Assembly: GCF_014268655.2 (NCBI RefSeq)
Contig: NZ_JABWQX020000002.1
Span: 62,001 to 126,000 of the forward strand
DNA: 64,000 nucleotides
Source: Pseudomonas marvdashtae
GTDB lineage: Bacteria; Pseudomonadota; Gammaproteobacteria; Pseudomonadales; Pseudomonadaceae
Direction of reading: 5' to 3'
Both the position numbers and the translations under genes were made by a program. Under the pieces are notes generated by a model. It worked only from the letters and a program-made list of their open reading frames with translations. It was not told the origin of the DNA and made no database searches. Below are positions 1 through 9,550 of this stretch, one piece after another (the stretch's first letter is position 1; every line of letters starts with the position of its first letter).

Positions 1-103
1 CGTACGGCTGTTCGTGGTGTAAGGGCTAGTGGCGCATATTGGAGAGGTTGATTGCCAGTATTTTTTTGGGCGCCGCGTTTTCTGCCACAGGCTGTGCTGG
101 CTT
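1..103. other. Window edge, no assignable gene
   Basis: This short stretch lies beyond the stop codon of the LysR gene that follows. In plus frame 2 only six codons precede a stop (reading VRLFVV), which could be the last residues of a gene entering from the left, but that is too little to call. No terminator hairpin is evident. Confidence 0.3.
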
Positions 104-1015
104 TTATTGCTGCGGCTCCTGCGGGCTATCGATCTGCTCCAGCATCCACTCCACGAACAGTCGCACTTTGGGCACTTCCGCTGCATGTTCCGGGTAGGAC
201 AGGTAATAGGCACTGGCGCTGGGCATCGCATGTTGCCAGGGGATGACCAGTTTGCCGTCGGCGAGCTCTTCTTCCACCAGGAATTTTGGCAACAGGGCCA
301 CGCCGCAGCCGACCTGGGCGGCACGAATGCACATGTAGAAGGTTTCGAAGCGCGGCCCGTGGTAGCTGTGTTCGGTGTGGTAGCCCTGGCTGTCGAACCA
401 GTCGTGCCAGGCTTGCGGGCGCGAAGCGTTTTGCAGCAGCACCAGGTCGGCCAGTTGCGTCGGGTCGGTGAAGGGCCGGTCCGGCAGGCTGCCTGGCGCG
501 CAGACCGGCACCAACTCTTCGCCGAACAGTTTCAACGATTCGGTTCCCGGTCGGGAGCCCTGGCCGAAGTAGAACGCCAGGTCGCTACGCCCTTGCTGCA
601 AGTCGTCGGCTTCGTGCTCGCTGCACAAGTCCAGATGAATCGACGGATGCCGCAGGCGCCAACCCTTGAGCCGCGGAACCAGCCAGCGGGCGCCGAAGGT
701 CGGAGGCGTGGAGACTCGCAGGACTTCGGTGTCGCCGCCGTAGGAGCGCAGGTAATGGGTCGACATCTCAACCTGGGTGAGGATTTTTCGCACCTCCCCC
801 AAGTACAAGTTTCCTGCCGGTGTCAGTTGCAGGCGTCGGCGCACGCGCCGGAACAGCAGGTGCTGCAACAGCTCTTCAAGCTGCGCGACCTGTTTGCTGA
901 CGGCGCTCTGGGTCAGGTTCAGTTCTTCGGCGGCGCGGGTAAAGCTCAGGTGACGGGTCACCGCTTCGAAGCACTGTAGCGCTGTAATCGATGGCAAATA
1001 GCGTTTATTGAGCAT
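104..1015 (-). CDS. LysR-family transcriptional regulator (GcvA-like), next to amaB
   Basis: A 303-residue LysR-type regulator. The N-terminal winged helix-turn-helix (about residues 6-65) contains the typical stretch LSFTRAAEELNLTQSAVSKQ, and residues 90-295 form the periplasmic-binding-like effector domain. Length is normal for the family. It is divergent from the aldehyde dehydrogenase gene amaB, with 177 bases between the two start codons, the arrangement in which LysR proteins usually control the neighbouring operon and themselves. In P. putida a LysR gene sits in the same place beside amaB-amaA, so control of pipecolate/lysine catabolism by this protein is a reasonable inference. The effector is not deducible from sequence. 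Confidence 0.9.
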   Translation of the reverse strand: MLNKRYLPSITALQCFEAVTRHLSFTRAAEELNLTQSAVSKQVAQLEELLQHLLFRRVRRRLQLTPAGNLYLGEVRKILTQVEMSTHYLRSYGGDTEVLRVSTPPTFGARWLVPRLKGWRLRHPSIHLDLCSEHEADDLQQGRSDLAFYFGQGSRPGTESLKLFGEELVPVCAPGSLPDRPFTDPTQLADLVLLQNASRPQAWHDWFDSQGYHTEHSYHGPRFETFYMCIRAAQVGCGVALLPKFLVEEELADGKLVIPWQHAMPSASAYYLSYPEHAAEVPKVRLFVEWMLEQIDSPQEPQQ

Positions 1016-1192
1016 GATCAGCCCTTATTTCTTGTTGCTCTGCTTATCCGGTAACGGCCAGCATGAATAAACGGAATGATATCTCGCTTAAAGGTCGTTT
1101 GTTGGCAAGTCTCGGGCCAGCTACAACTACAGGCCTGATCAGCCGTGATCGTCCGGCTGCCCAATTTTGTCTCTCGCTTGAGGAATTTACCC

Positions 1193-2683
1193 ATGGTTGC
1201 TGCATTGCTTGATCGTCTGGGCGTCAACCCGGCCTTGTACCAGAACGGCACACAGCCCGTGCACTCGCCCATCGATGGCAGTCGCATCGGCGCCGTGAAC
1301 TGGGAAGGCGCCGCTGAAGTCGAGCAGCAGGTCAGCCGCGCGGAGCATGCCTTCGACCTGTGGCGCAAGGTGCCGGCGCCACGGCGCGGCGAGCTGGTGC
1401 GTCAGTTTGGCGACCTGTTGCGTGAGTACAAGGCCGACCTCGGCGAGCTGGTGTCGTGGGAAGCCGGCAAGATTACCCAGGAAGGCCTGGGCGAAGTGCA
1501 GGAGATGATCGACATCTGCGATTTCGCTGTCGGCCTGTCCCGCCAGTTGTACGGCTTGACCATTGCGTCCGAGCGTCCTGGCCACCACATGCGTGAAACC
1601 TGGCACCCGCTGGGCGTGGTTGGAGTGATCAGCGCGTTCAACTTTCCCGTGGCGGTCTGGGCCTGGAACACCACCCTCGCGCTGGTGTGCGGTAACCCGG
1701 TGATCTGGAAGCCTTCCGAGAAAACCCCGCTGACCGCCCTGGCGTGCCAGGCCTTGTTCGAACGTGTGTTGAAGAATTTCACCGATGCGCCACCGTACCT
1801 GAGCCAAGTGATCATCGGTGGGCGTGATGCCGGCGAAGCGCTGGTCGACGATCCGCGCGTGGCGCTGATCAGCGCCACCGGCAGCACGCGCATGGGCCGC
1901 GAGGTCGCGCCGAAAGTCGCAGCGCGGTTTGCCCGCAGCATCCTGGAACTGGGCGGCAACAACGCGATGATCCTGGCTCCGAGCGCCGACCTGGATATGG
2001 CCGTGCGCGCCATCCTGTTCAGCGCCGTCGGCACTGCGGGCCAGCGTTGCACCACGCTGCGCCGCTTGATCGCCCATGAATCGGTGAAGGAAGAGATCGT
2101 CACCCGTCTCAAGGCGGCCTATTCGAAAGTGCGCATCGGTCATCCGCTGGAAGGCAATCTGGTCGGGCCGCTGATCGACAAGCAGAGCTTCGAGAACATG
2201 CAGGACGCGCTGGAGCAGGCGTTGAGCGAAGGCGGGCGAGTGTTTGGCGGCAAGCGCCAACTCGAAGACCAGTTTGCGAATGCCTATTACGTCTCGCCCG
2301 CCATCGTCGAGATGCCGGAGCAAAGCGACGTGGTGCGTCACGAAACCTTCGCGCCGATCCTCTATGTGGTTGGCTACAAGGACTTCGCCGAAGCGCTGCA
2401 CCTGAACAATTCGGTGCCACAAGGCCTGTCGTCGTGCATTTTCACCACCGATGTGCGTGAAGCCGAGCAGTTCATGTCGGCCGTGGGCAGCGATTGCGGG
2501 ATCGCCAACGTCAACATCGGCCCGAGCGGCGCGGAGATCGGCGGAGCGTTCGGCGGCGAGAAAGAAACCGGCGGCGGCCGTGAATCCGGCTCCGACGCGT
2601 GGCGTGCCTACATGCGCCGCCAGACCAACACCGTGAACTATTCGCTGGAGTTGCCGTTGGCGCAGGGTATTACTTTCGATTAA
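1193..2683 (+). CDS. amaB: L-piperidine-6-carboxylate (alpha-aminoadipate semialdehyde) dehydrogenase, ALDH7 family
   Basis: NAD(P)-dependent aldehyde dehydrogenase that oxidises piperideine-6-carboxylate / 2-aminoadipate semialdehyde to 2-aminoadipate in the pipecolate branch of lysine degradation. The protein is 496 residues from the ATG at 1193, which has a GAGG ribosome site about 10 bases upstream; the reading frame is open further upstream (to 1145) but lacks such a site. Catalytic Cys286 lies in GTAGQRCTTLRR and the general base Glu252 in ILELGGNN, both diagnostic of ALDH7 (antiquitin-like) enzymes. The next gene encodes the L-pipecolate oxidase that makes its substrate. Family assignment is strong; the substrate comes from the P. 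putida AmaAB precedent. Confidence 0.93.
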   Translation: MVAALLDRLGVNPALYQNGTQPVHSPIDGSRIGAVNWEGAAEVEQQVSRAEHAFDLWRKVPAPRRGELVRQFGDLLREYKADLGELVSWEAGKITQEGLGEVQEMIDICDFAVGLSRQLYGLTIASERPGHHMRETWHPLGVVGVISAFNFPVAVWAWNTTLALVCGNPVIWKPSEKTPLTALACQALFERVLKNFTDAPPYLSQVIIGGRDAGEALVDDPRVALISATGSTRMGREVAPKVAARFARSILELGGNNAMILAPSADLDMAVRAILFSAVGTAGQRCTTLRRLIAHESVKEEIVTRLKAAYSKVRIGHPLEGNLVGPLIDKQSFENMQDALEQALSEGGRVFGGKRQLEDQFANAYYVSPAIVEMPEQSDVVRHETFAPILYVVGYKDFAEALHLNNSVPQGLSSCIFTTDVREAEQFMSAVGSDCGIANVNIGPSGAEIGGAFGGEKETGGGRESGSDAWRAYMRRQTNTVNYSLELPLAQGITFD

Positions 2684-2708
2684 GGCGTGAGCCAAGCGGT
2701 GATCCCAA

Positions 2709-2732
2709 TGTGGGAGCAAGCCCGCTCCCACA
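2709..2732. repeat. REP-like hairpin between amaB and amaA
   Basis: A 9-base inverted repeat, TGTGGGAGC...GCTCCCACA, with a 6-base loop. It is the short GTGGGAGCAAGC-type palindrome widespread between Pseudomonas genes. No T-run follows, so it is better read as a REP element than a terminator; it may influence the amaB/amaA expression ratio. Confidence 0.75.
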
Positions 2733-2774
2733 ATTGAACTGTGTAGTGGTTGGGTTTCATTTCGGAGTCTGGCA

Positions 2775-4058
2775 ATGCCGTTACGCGAAGAATGTCTGTG
2801 GGAAATATTGACGCCACAACGGCCCGACAACACCTCGCTCAAGGGTGAAGTCACGGTGGACGTGTGCGTCGTCGGCGCGGGCTTTACCGGGTTGTCGGCG
2901 GCGGTGCACCTGTTGGAGCAGGGCAGGCGCGTGGCGGTGCTGGAAGCTCATCGGGCCGGGCACGGTGGGTCGGGGCGCAACGTGGGATTGGTGAATGCCG
3001 GGATGTGGATCCCGCCGGATGACATTGAGGCCGGGTTCGGCGAAGCCGTGGGCAGCCAGCTTAATCGCATGCTTGGGGCCGCGCCGGCCTTGGTGTTCAG
3101 CCTCGTCGACAAATACGACATCGATTGCCAGCTGCGTCGCGAAGGCACGCTGCACATGGCCCATAACGCCCGGGGCGAGGCGGATCTGCGCAGTCGCGAA
3201 GCACAATGGAAGCGCCGTGGCGCCCCGGTAGAATTGCTGACTGGCCAAGCCTGCGCCGAAGCCACCGGCACTGACAAGATCGCTGCGGCATTGCTCGACC
3301 GCCGCGCCGGTACGCTCAACCCCATGGCTTATACCAGCGGACTGGCCGCTGCCGCGAAAAAACTCGGCGGCCAGCTTTTCGACCATTCGCCCGTCACCCG
3401 CCTGGAACGCCAGGGCCAGCGGTGGTTGGTGCAGACGGCCCAGGGTTCGGTGCTGGCCGAGCAAGTCGTGATTGCTTCCAACGCTTATACCGAGGGCGAC
3501 TGGACCGAGTTGCGGCGCAATTTTTTCCCCGGTTACTACTATCAGGTCGCTTCCGTCCCGCTGACCGACGCGGCCGCCCGGCGCATTTTGCCGGGAGGGC
3601 AGGGTTCATGGGATACCCGCCAAGTGCTAAGCAGCATTCGTCGGGACAAGGAAGGCCGCTTGCTGCTGGGCAGCCTGGGCAACGGCAACCGCAAGCCGAC
3701 CTGGTTTCTCAAGGCCTGGGCCGACCGGGTGCAGCAGCATTATTTCCCGTACCTCAAGCCGGTGGAGTGGGAGTGCACGTGGACTGGTTGTATCGCCTTT
3801 ACGCCCGACCATCTGATGCGCCTGTTCGAGCCGGCGCCCGGCCTGGTGGCGGTCACCGGCTATAACGGTCGCGGCGTGACCACCGGCACCGTGGTCGGCA
3901 AGGCGTTCGCCGACTACCTGTGCCATGGCGATGCCAAGGCGTTGCCGATTCCCTTCGCGCCGATGCAACCTTTGGCTGGCGTTGGCCTGCGCAGCTGCCT
4001 GTATGAAGCGGGTTTTTCCCTGTATCACGCGGGCCAGTGCTTGCGGATCGTCATCTGA
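2775..4058 (+). CDS. amaA: L-pipecolate oxidase, FAD-dependent (DAO family)
   Basis: A 427-residue flavoprotein of the DAO/glycine-oxidase fold. The N-terminal Rossmann motif for FAD reads VVGAGFTGLSAAVHLLEQG (about residues 32-50), ending in an acidic residue (VLEA) that would bind the FAD ribose. The C-terminal GYNGRGVTTGTVVGK matches the second FAD-contact region of the family. Placement directly after amaB, in the same orientation and with 91 bases between, matches P. putida, where AmaA oxidises L-pipecolate to piperideine-6-carboxylate at the membrane. A FAD oxidase is certain; pipecolate as substrate rests on this context. Confidence 0.9.
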   Translation: MPLREECLWEILTPQRPDNTSLKGEVTVDVCVVGAGFTGLSAAVHLLEQGRRVAVLEAHRAGHGGSGRNVGLVNAGMWIPPDDIEAGFGEAVGSQLNRMLGAAPALVFSLVDKYDIDCQLRREGTLHMAHNARGEADLRSREAQWKRRGAPVELLTGQACAEATGTDKIAAALLDRRAGTLNPMAYTSGLAAAAKKLGGQLFDHSPVTRLERQGQRWLVQTAQGSVLAEQVVIASNAYTEGDWTELRRNFFPGYYYQVASVPLTDAAARRILPGGQGSWDTRQVLSSIRRDKEGRLLLGSLGNGNRKPTWFLKAWADRVQQHYFPYLKPVEWECTWTGCIAFTPDHLMRLFEPAPGLVAVTGYNGRGVTTGTVVGKAFADYLCHGDAKALPIPFAPMQPLAGVGLRSCLYEAGFSLYHAGQCLRIVI

Positions 4059-4178
4059 TTGTTGAAAAGTGTTACGGACAGCGGCGTTTTCCAGCCCAGC
4101 GGCTAGCCTGTTATGGTGCGGGTTGTAGCAGCCGCGCACCGACAGTGTGCAGTTAGGTGACGCAGGTTGTTACACAGT

Positions 4179-4278
4179 GGTTGCACGCCGTTTAGTGTGG
4201 CGGTTGCAATGATGGCTCACGGAGGGTTTCACCTACTTTTAGAAAAGGTTGCACCTCGTGCGGTTTAGACGGTTGCAC
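4179..4278 (+). promoter_or_regulatory. Four GGTTGCA direct repeats (candidate enhancer for the sigma-54 promoter)
   Basis: The octamer GGTTGCA(C/A) occurs at 4179, 4202, 4247 and 4271. Spacings are 23, 45 and 24 bases, close to 2, 4 and 2 helical turns, so all four would face one side of the helix. They lie 70-170 bases upstream of the -24/-12 promoter at 4351, the usual place for enhancer-binding-protein sites. The binding protein is unknown; the repeats are not clean NtrC dyads. Confidence 0.6.
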
Positions 4279-4350
4279 GCCCTGTGAAAAAGGGCCCGAA
4301 ACAGTCGAAATAACAATAAAGCAGCGACTTTTTTCAGAATAAAAAACCGA

Positions 4351-4366
4351 TGGCACGCCCCTTGCT
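4351..4366 (+). promoter_or_regulatory. Sigma-54 (-24/-12) promoter of the liv-type operon
   Basis: TGGCACGCCCCTTGCT matches the consensus TGGCACG-N4-TTGC(A/T) at every fixed position. The invariant GG is at 4352-4353 and GC at 4364-4365. Transcription would begin near 4377, leaving a leader of about 52 bases before the ATG at 4429. This implies RpoN-dependent, activator-driven transcription of the amino-acid transporter. Confidence 0.85.
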
Positions 4367-4428
4367 CTTAGCTTTTCAGTGAAGTGAAGTCGCAGTGCCA
4401 ACTAAAAAAAACCTTGGAGCACCACCTC

Positions 4429-5565
4429 ATGTCCCAGACGTTTTACAAGAAAGGCTTTCTGGCCCTCGCAGTGGCAACTGCGCTGGGTGTTTCTGCGTTT
4501 GCCCAGGCTGATGTGAAATTTGGTGTGGCGGGGCCAATGACCGGTGCCAACGCCGCGTTTGGCGAGCAGTACATGAAAGGTGCGCAGGCCGCGGCTGATG
4601 TCATCAACAAGGCCGGTGGCGTCAATGGCGAGAAAATCGTCCTGGTCGCCGGTGACGATGCGTGCGAACCGAAGCAGGCCGTGGCCGTGGCCAACCGACT
4701 GGTTGACCAGGACAAAGTGATTGGCGTGGTCGGGCACTTCTGCTCATCCAACACCATCCCGGCCTCCGAGGTCTATGACGAAGCAGGCATCATTGCCATC
4801 ACCCCAGGTTCCACCAACCCGGCCGTTACCGAACGCGGCCTGAGCGCGATGTTCCGTATGTGCGGTCGTGACGACCAGCAAGGCATCGTGGCCGGCGACT
4901 ACATCGTCGACGTGCTCAAGGGCAAGAAAGTCGTCGTGCTGCACGACAAGGACACCTACGGCCAAGGCCTGGCGGATGCTACCAAGGCCCAGCTCGAAAA
5001 GCGTGGCGTGAAGCCCGTGCTGTATGAAGGCCTGACCCGTGGCGAGAAAGACTTCAGCGCCGTGGTCACCAAGATCCGTGGGGCTGGCGCCGACGTGGTC
5101 TACTTCGGCGGCCTGCACCCGGAAGCCGGTCCTCTGGTTCGCCAGTTGCGTGAACAAGGCCTCAAGGACGTCAAGTTCATGTCCGATGACGGCATCGTCA
5201 CCGACGAACTGGTCACCACCGCCGGCGGCGCGCAATACGTCGACGGCGTGTACATGACCTTCGGTGCCGACCCGCGCCTGCTGCCCGACAGCAAGGCTGT
5301 GGTCGACGCCTTCCGTGCCAACGGCGTCGAACCTGAAGGCTACACCCTGTACGCCTATGCCTCGGTCCAGGCCCTGGCTGCTGGCTTCAACGGTGCCAAG
5401 TCCAACAAAGGCGAAGACGCGGCCAAGTGGCTGAAAGCCAATCCGGTCCAGACCGTGATGGGCAAGAAGGAATGGGACACCAAAGGTGACCTGAAAGTCT
5501 CCGACTACGTGGTCTACCAGTGGGACAAGGATGGCAAATACCACCAGTTGGAAAAACAGAAGTAA
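4429..5565 (+). CDS. Branched-chain-type amino acid ABC transporter, periplasmic substrate-binding protein
   Basis: A 378-residue periplasmic binding protein of the LivJ/LivK/BraC family (type I fold). The start at 4429 has GGAG about 11 bases upstream and gives a classical signal peptide (residues 1 to about 26, cleavage near AFA-QA); the frame continues upstream to 4384 but that extension would precede the ribosome site. Family hallmarks include GPMTGANAAFGEQ near the mature N terminus, AGGVNG and the ligand-pocket region GHFCSSNTIPASEVY. It is followed by both permeases and both ATPases in one direction. It differs clearly from P. aeruginosa BraC, so the ligand may be a branched-chain or another amino acid. 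Confidence 0.92.
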   Translation: MSQTFYKKGFLALAVATALGVSAFAQADVKFGVAGPMTGANAAFGEQYMKGAQAAADVINKAGGVNGEKIVLVAGDDACEPKQAVAVANRLVDQDKVIGVVGHFCSSNTIPASEVYDEAGIIAITPGSTNPAVTERGLSAMFRMCGRDDQQGIVAGDYIVDVLKGKKVVVLHDKDTYGQGLADATKAQLEKRGVKPVLYEGLTRGEKDFSAVVTKIRGAGADVVYFGGLHPEAGPLVRQLREQGLKDVKFMSDDGIVTDELVTTAGGAQYVDGVYMTFGADPRLLPDSKAVVDAFRANGVEPEGYTLYAYASVQALAAGFNGAKSNKGEDAAKWLKANPVQTVMGKKEWDTKGDLKVSDYVVYQWDKDGKYHQLEKQK

Positions 5566-5586
5566 GGGCTGAAGCGATCGATCAAA

Positions 5587-5622
5587 CCCTGTAGGTCCCG
5601 GCCAAGTCCGGTTTCTACAGGG
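5587..5622 (+). other. Stem-loop downstream of the binding-protein gene
   Basis: CCCTGTAG (5587-5594) pairs with CTACAGGG (5615-5622), with further CCGG pairing inside. There is no U-run, so it is not a standard terminator. Such hairpins after binding-protein genes often protect the 5' mRNA segment and set the excess of binding protein over permeases. Confidence 0.6.
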
Positions 5623-5680
5623 AGCACTGGTCGCGCCTGGCATTGCTCCGACGTAAATCTGTATTTTCCTTAGAAGAGCC

Positions 5681-5699
5681 GCACGCCCCAAGGGCGTGC
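5681..5699 (+). other. Second stem-loop before livH
   Basis: GCACGCCC and GGGCGTGC form a perfect 8-base stem with a 3-base loop, 27 bases before the livH start and without a U-run. It may tune read-through or translation of livH. Confidence 0.5.
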
Positions 5700-5725
5700 A
5701 GGTTCTCACTGCGTGAGATTGCGTT

Positions 5726-6640
<915 letters not shown>

Positions 6641-6642
6641 GT

Positions 6643-7923
6643 ATGTCTGCTGCCAATAAACCGCTTGATATCAAAAAGAGCGTCATCGACGCGATCCTGG
6701 CCGGCCTGATCTCGCTGATCGTGTTCGGACCGATCGTCGGCGTGGTGCTCGACGGCTACAGCTTCAATCTGCAACCGGCCCGCGTCGGCTGGCTGGTGGC
6801 GATCGTGATGGTCGGGCGCTTCGCCCTGAGCCTGTTCCTGCAAACCCCCAAGGGACTGAAGATTCTCCAGGGTTTCGAGAGCACCGGCTCCGGCGTGCAC
6901 GTGTTGCCGCCAGACTACAAGTCGCGCCTGCGCTGGATCATCCCCGCGCTGATCGTGATTGCCATCGTGTTTCCGTTCTTCGCCAACAAATACATCCTCA
7001 CGGTGGTTATCCTCGGGCTGATCTACGTGCTGTTGGGCCTGGGCCTGAACATCGTGGTCGGCCTGGCGGGGCTGCTCGACCTTGGTTACGTGGCGTTCTA
7101 TGCCATCGGTGCCTATGGCCTGGCCCTGGGCTATCAATACCTCGGACTGGGTTTCTGGACCGTATTGCCGCTGGCGGCCATCGCGGCGGCGATGGCGGGC
7201 TGCATATTGGGATTCCCGGTGTTACGAATGCACGGTGACTACCTGGCCATCGTGACCCTGGGTTTTGGCGAGATCATCCGGCTGGTGCTGAATAACTGGC
7301 TGTCGTTCACGGGTGGGCCGAATGGCATGCCGGTGCCGTCGCCAACCTTTTTCGGCCTGGAGTTTGGTCGAAGGGCGAAGGAAGGCGGGGTGCCTTTCCA
7401 TGAGTTCTTCGGCATCGACTACAACCCCAACATCAAATTCCTGTTCATTTACATCGTACTGTTCATCACGGTGCTGCTGGTGCTCTACATCAAGCATCGC
7501 CTGACCCGCATGCCGGTCGGTCGCGCCTGGGAAGCCCTGCGCGAAGACGAAATCGCCTGCCGTTCCATGGGCCTGAACCACGTGCTGGTCAAGCTTTCGG
7601 CGTTCACCATCGGTGCGTCGACCGCTGGCCTCGCAGGTGTGTTCTTCGCCAGCTACCAGGGCTTCGTCAACCCGTCATCGTTCACCTTCTTCGAGTCGGC
7701 GCTGATCCTGGCGATCGTCGTGCTGGGCGGCATGGGCTCGACCGTGGGCGTGGTGATAGCCGCCTTCGTGCTCACCGTGGCACCGGAGCTGCTGCGCAGT
7801 TTCTCCGAGTACCGTGTGTTGCTGTTTGGCGTGTTGATGGTGTTGATGATGATCTGGCGCCCGCGTGGCCTGATTCGTATCAGCCGTACCGGTGTGACGC
7901 CGCGCAAGGGGGTAGCGCCATGA
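6643..7923 (+). CDS. livM: Branched-chain amino acid ABC transporter, permease LivM
   Basis: A 426-residue inner-membrane permease, partner of LivH. The start at 6643 follows the livH stop by two bases; the frame is open far upstream inside livH but that part is only a shadow. The first roughly 110 residues carry extra hydrophobic segments typical of LivM, followed by the conserved core (GLGLNIVVGLAGLLDLGYVA) and the coupling loop AIVVLGGMGSTVGVV. The final ATGA overlaps the start of livG, indicating translational coupling. Confidence 0.93.
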   Translation: MSAANKPLDIKKSVIDAILAGLISLIVFGPIVGVVLDGYSFNLQPARVGWLVAIVMVGRFALSLFLQTPKGLKILQGFESTGSGVHVLPPDYKSRLRWIIPALIVIAIVFPFFANKYILTVVILGLIYVLLGLGLNIVVGLAGLLDLGYVAFYAIGAYGLALGYQYLGLGFWTVLPLAAIAAAMAGCILGFPVLRMHGDYLAIVTLGFGEIIRLVLNNWLSFTGGPNGMPVPSPTFFGLEFGRRAKEGGVPFHEFFGIDYNPNIKFLFIYIVLFITVLLVLYIKHRLTRMPVGRAWEALREDEIACRSMGLNHVLVKLSAFTIGASTAGLAGVFFASYQGFVNPSSFTFFESALILAIVVLGGMGSTVGVVIAAFVLTVAPELLRSFSEYRVLLFGVLMVLMMIWRPRGLIRISRTGVTPRKGVAP

Positions 7924-8792
7924 GCGAAGTCGTACTCAAAGTTGAAAACCTGATGATGCAGTTCGGCGGCATCAAGGCCCTCAGCGACGTCAGCCTGCAG
8001 GTCAAGCGCAACTCGATCTTTGCCCTGATCGGCCCCAACGGTGCGGGCAAGACCACGGTGTTCAACTGCCTGACCGGTTTCTACAAGGCTTCGGGCGGCA
8101 AGATCGAGCTCAGCGTGCGCGGCGAGCAGACCGACGTCATCAAGCTGTTGGGCGAAGCGTTTCGCCCAACCGACTTTGTCTCGCCAAGATCCTTCGCCAG
8201 CCGGCTTTACTACAAGATGTTCGGCGGCACCCATCTGGTGAATCGCGCGGGCCTGGCGCGTACGTTCCAGAACATTCGGCTCTTCAAGGAAATGTCGGTG
8301 CTGGAAAACCTGCTGGTGGCCCAGCACATGTGGGTCAACCGCAGCCTGGTGGCGGGCATCCTCAACACCAAAGGCTACCGCAAGGCTGAAAGCGACGCCC
8401 TGGACCATGCGTTCTATTGGCTGGAAGTGGTCGACCTGGTGGACTGCGCCAACCGCCTGGCCGGGGAGCTTTCCTACGGTCAGCAACGCCGTCTGGAAAT
8501 CGCCCGGGCGATGTGCACCCGTCCGCAGATCATCTGCCTCGACGAACCAGCCGCTGGCCTCAACCCTCAGGAAACCGAAGCGCTGAGCGCGATGATCCGG
8601 CTGCTGCGCGACGAGCACGATCTGACCGTGGTGCTGATCGAACACGACATGGGCATGGTAATGAGCATTTCCGACCACATCGTGGTGCTGGACCACGGCA
8701 ACGTGATCGCCGAGGGCGGTCCCGAGGCGATTCGCAACGATCCGAAGGTGATCGCGGCTTACCTGGGTGCCGATGAAGAGGAATTGGTATGA
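7920..8792 (+). CDS. livG: Branched-chain amino acid ABC transporter, ATPase LivG
   Basis: A 290-residue ATP-binding subunit. Walker A is GPNGAGKTT (about residue 38), the signature is LSYGQQRRLEIARA, Walker B is IICLDEPAAGLNP, followed by the H-loop region LIEHDMGMV. It is about 35 residues longer than a typical 255-residue LivG; the extra length is an insertion between Walker A and the Q-loop region (around residues 65-110). The start overlaps the livM stop by four bases and its own stop overlaps livF the same way. Confidence 0.93.
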   Translation: MSEVVLKVENLMMQFGGIKALSDVSLQVKRNSIFALIGPNGAGKTTVFNCLTGFYKASGGKIELSVRGEQTDVIKLLGEAFRPTDFVSPRSFASRLYYKMFGGTHLVNRAGLARTFQNIRLFKEMSVLENLLVAQHMWVNRSLVAGILNTKGYRKAESDALDHAFYWLEVVDLVDCANRLAGELSYGQQRRLEIARAMCTRPQIICLDEPAAGLNPQETEALSAMIRLLRDEHDLTVVLIEHDMGMVMSISDHIVVLDHGNVIAEGGPEAIRNDPKVIAAYLGADEEELV

Positions 8793-9505
8793 GTGGACCT
8801 ATCCTCGAACTCAAGGAGCTGGATGTGTTCTACGGGCCGATCCAGGCCCTGAAGAAAGTCTCCATGCACATTGGTGAAGGCGAAACCGTGAGCCTGATCG
8901 GCTCCAACGGGGCCGGCAAGTCCACGCTGCTGATGTCAATCTTCGGCCAGCCGCGGGCGGCGGGCGGGCAGATCATCTACCAGGGCGTGGACATCACCCA
9001 GAAGTCGTCGCACTACATTGCGTCCAACGGCATCGCGCAGTCACCGGAAGGCCGCCGGGTATTCCCCGACATGACCGTCGAGGAAAACCTGCTGATGGGC
9101 ACCATCCCTATCGGTGACAAATACGCCAGCGAAGACATGCAGCGCATGTTCGAGCTGTTCCCGCGCCTCAAGGAACGGCGCAACCAGCGGGCCATGACCA
9201 TGTCCGGCGGCGAGCAGCAAATGCTCGCCATCGCCCGGGCATTGATGAGTCGGCCCAAGTTGTTGCTGCTCGATGAGCCGAGCCTGGGGCTGGCGCCGAT
9301 CGTGGTGAAACAGATCTTCGCGACTCTGCGTGAACTGGCCTCCACGGGCATGACCATCTTCCTTGTGGAGCAAAACGCTAACCACGCCCTCAAGCTGTCT
9401 GACCGGGCCTATGTGATGGTCAACGGCGAAATCCGCCTGACCGGCACTGGCAAGGAACTGCTCGCCAACGAGGAAGTGCGCAACGCGTATCTGGGCGGGC
9501 ATTGA
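8789..9505 (+). CDS. livF: Branched-chain amino acid ABC transporter, ATPase LivF
   Basis: A 238-residue second ATPase of the importer. It has Walker A GSNGAGKST, signature MSGGEQQMLAIARAL and Walker B LLLLDEPSLGLAP, with the LivF-typical SPEGRRVFPDMTVEENL segment. It is the last gene of the operon: a strong intrinsic terminator begins 15 bases after the stop codon. Confidence 0.94.
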   Translation: MSGPILELKELDVFYGPIQALKKVSMHIGEGETVSLIGSNGAGKSTLLMSIFGQPRAAGGQIIYQGVDITQKSSHYIASNGIAQSPEGRRVFPDMTVEENLLMGTIPIGDKYASEDMQRMFELFPRLKERRNQRAMTMSGGEQQMLAIARALMSRPKLLLLDEPSLGLAPIVVKQIFATLRELASTGMTIFLVEQNANHALKLSDRAYVMVNGEIRLTGTGKELLANEEVRNAYLGGH

Positions 9506-9520
9506 GTTGATGTTGCAATG

Positions 9521-9550
9521 AAAAACCGGCGAGTGATCGCCGGTTTTTTT
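9521..9550 (+). terminator. Intrinsic terminator of the liv operon
   Basis: A perfect hairpin (ACCGGCGA, loop GTGA, TCGCCGGT) is flanked by an A-run upstream and seven T downstream. It is textbook rho-independent and can act in both directions. Confidence 0.93.

Noticed and set aside
1187..2854. Long minus-strand open frame (about 555 codons) across amaB
   Set aside because: It is the antisense shadow of a high-GC coding gene; the composition is His/Arg/Gln-rich with no family resemblance and the plus strand encodes a complete aldehyde dehydrogenase.
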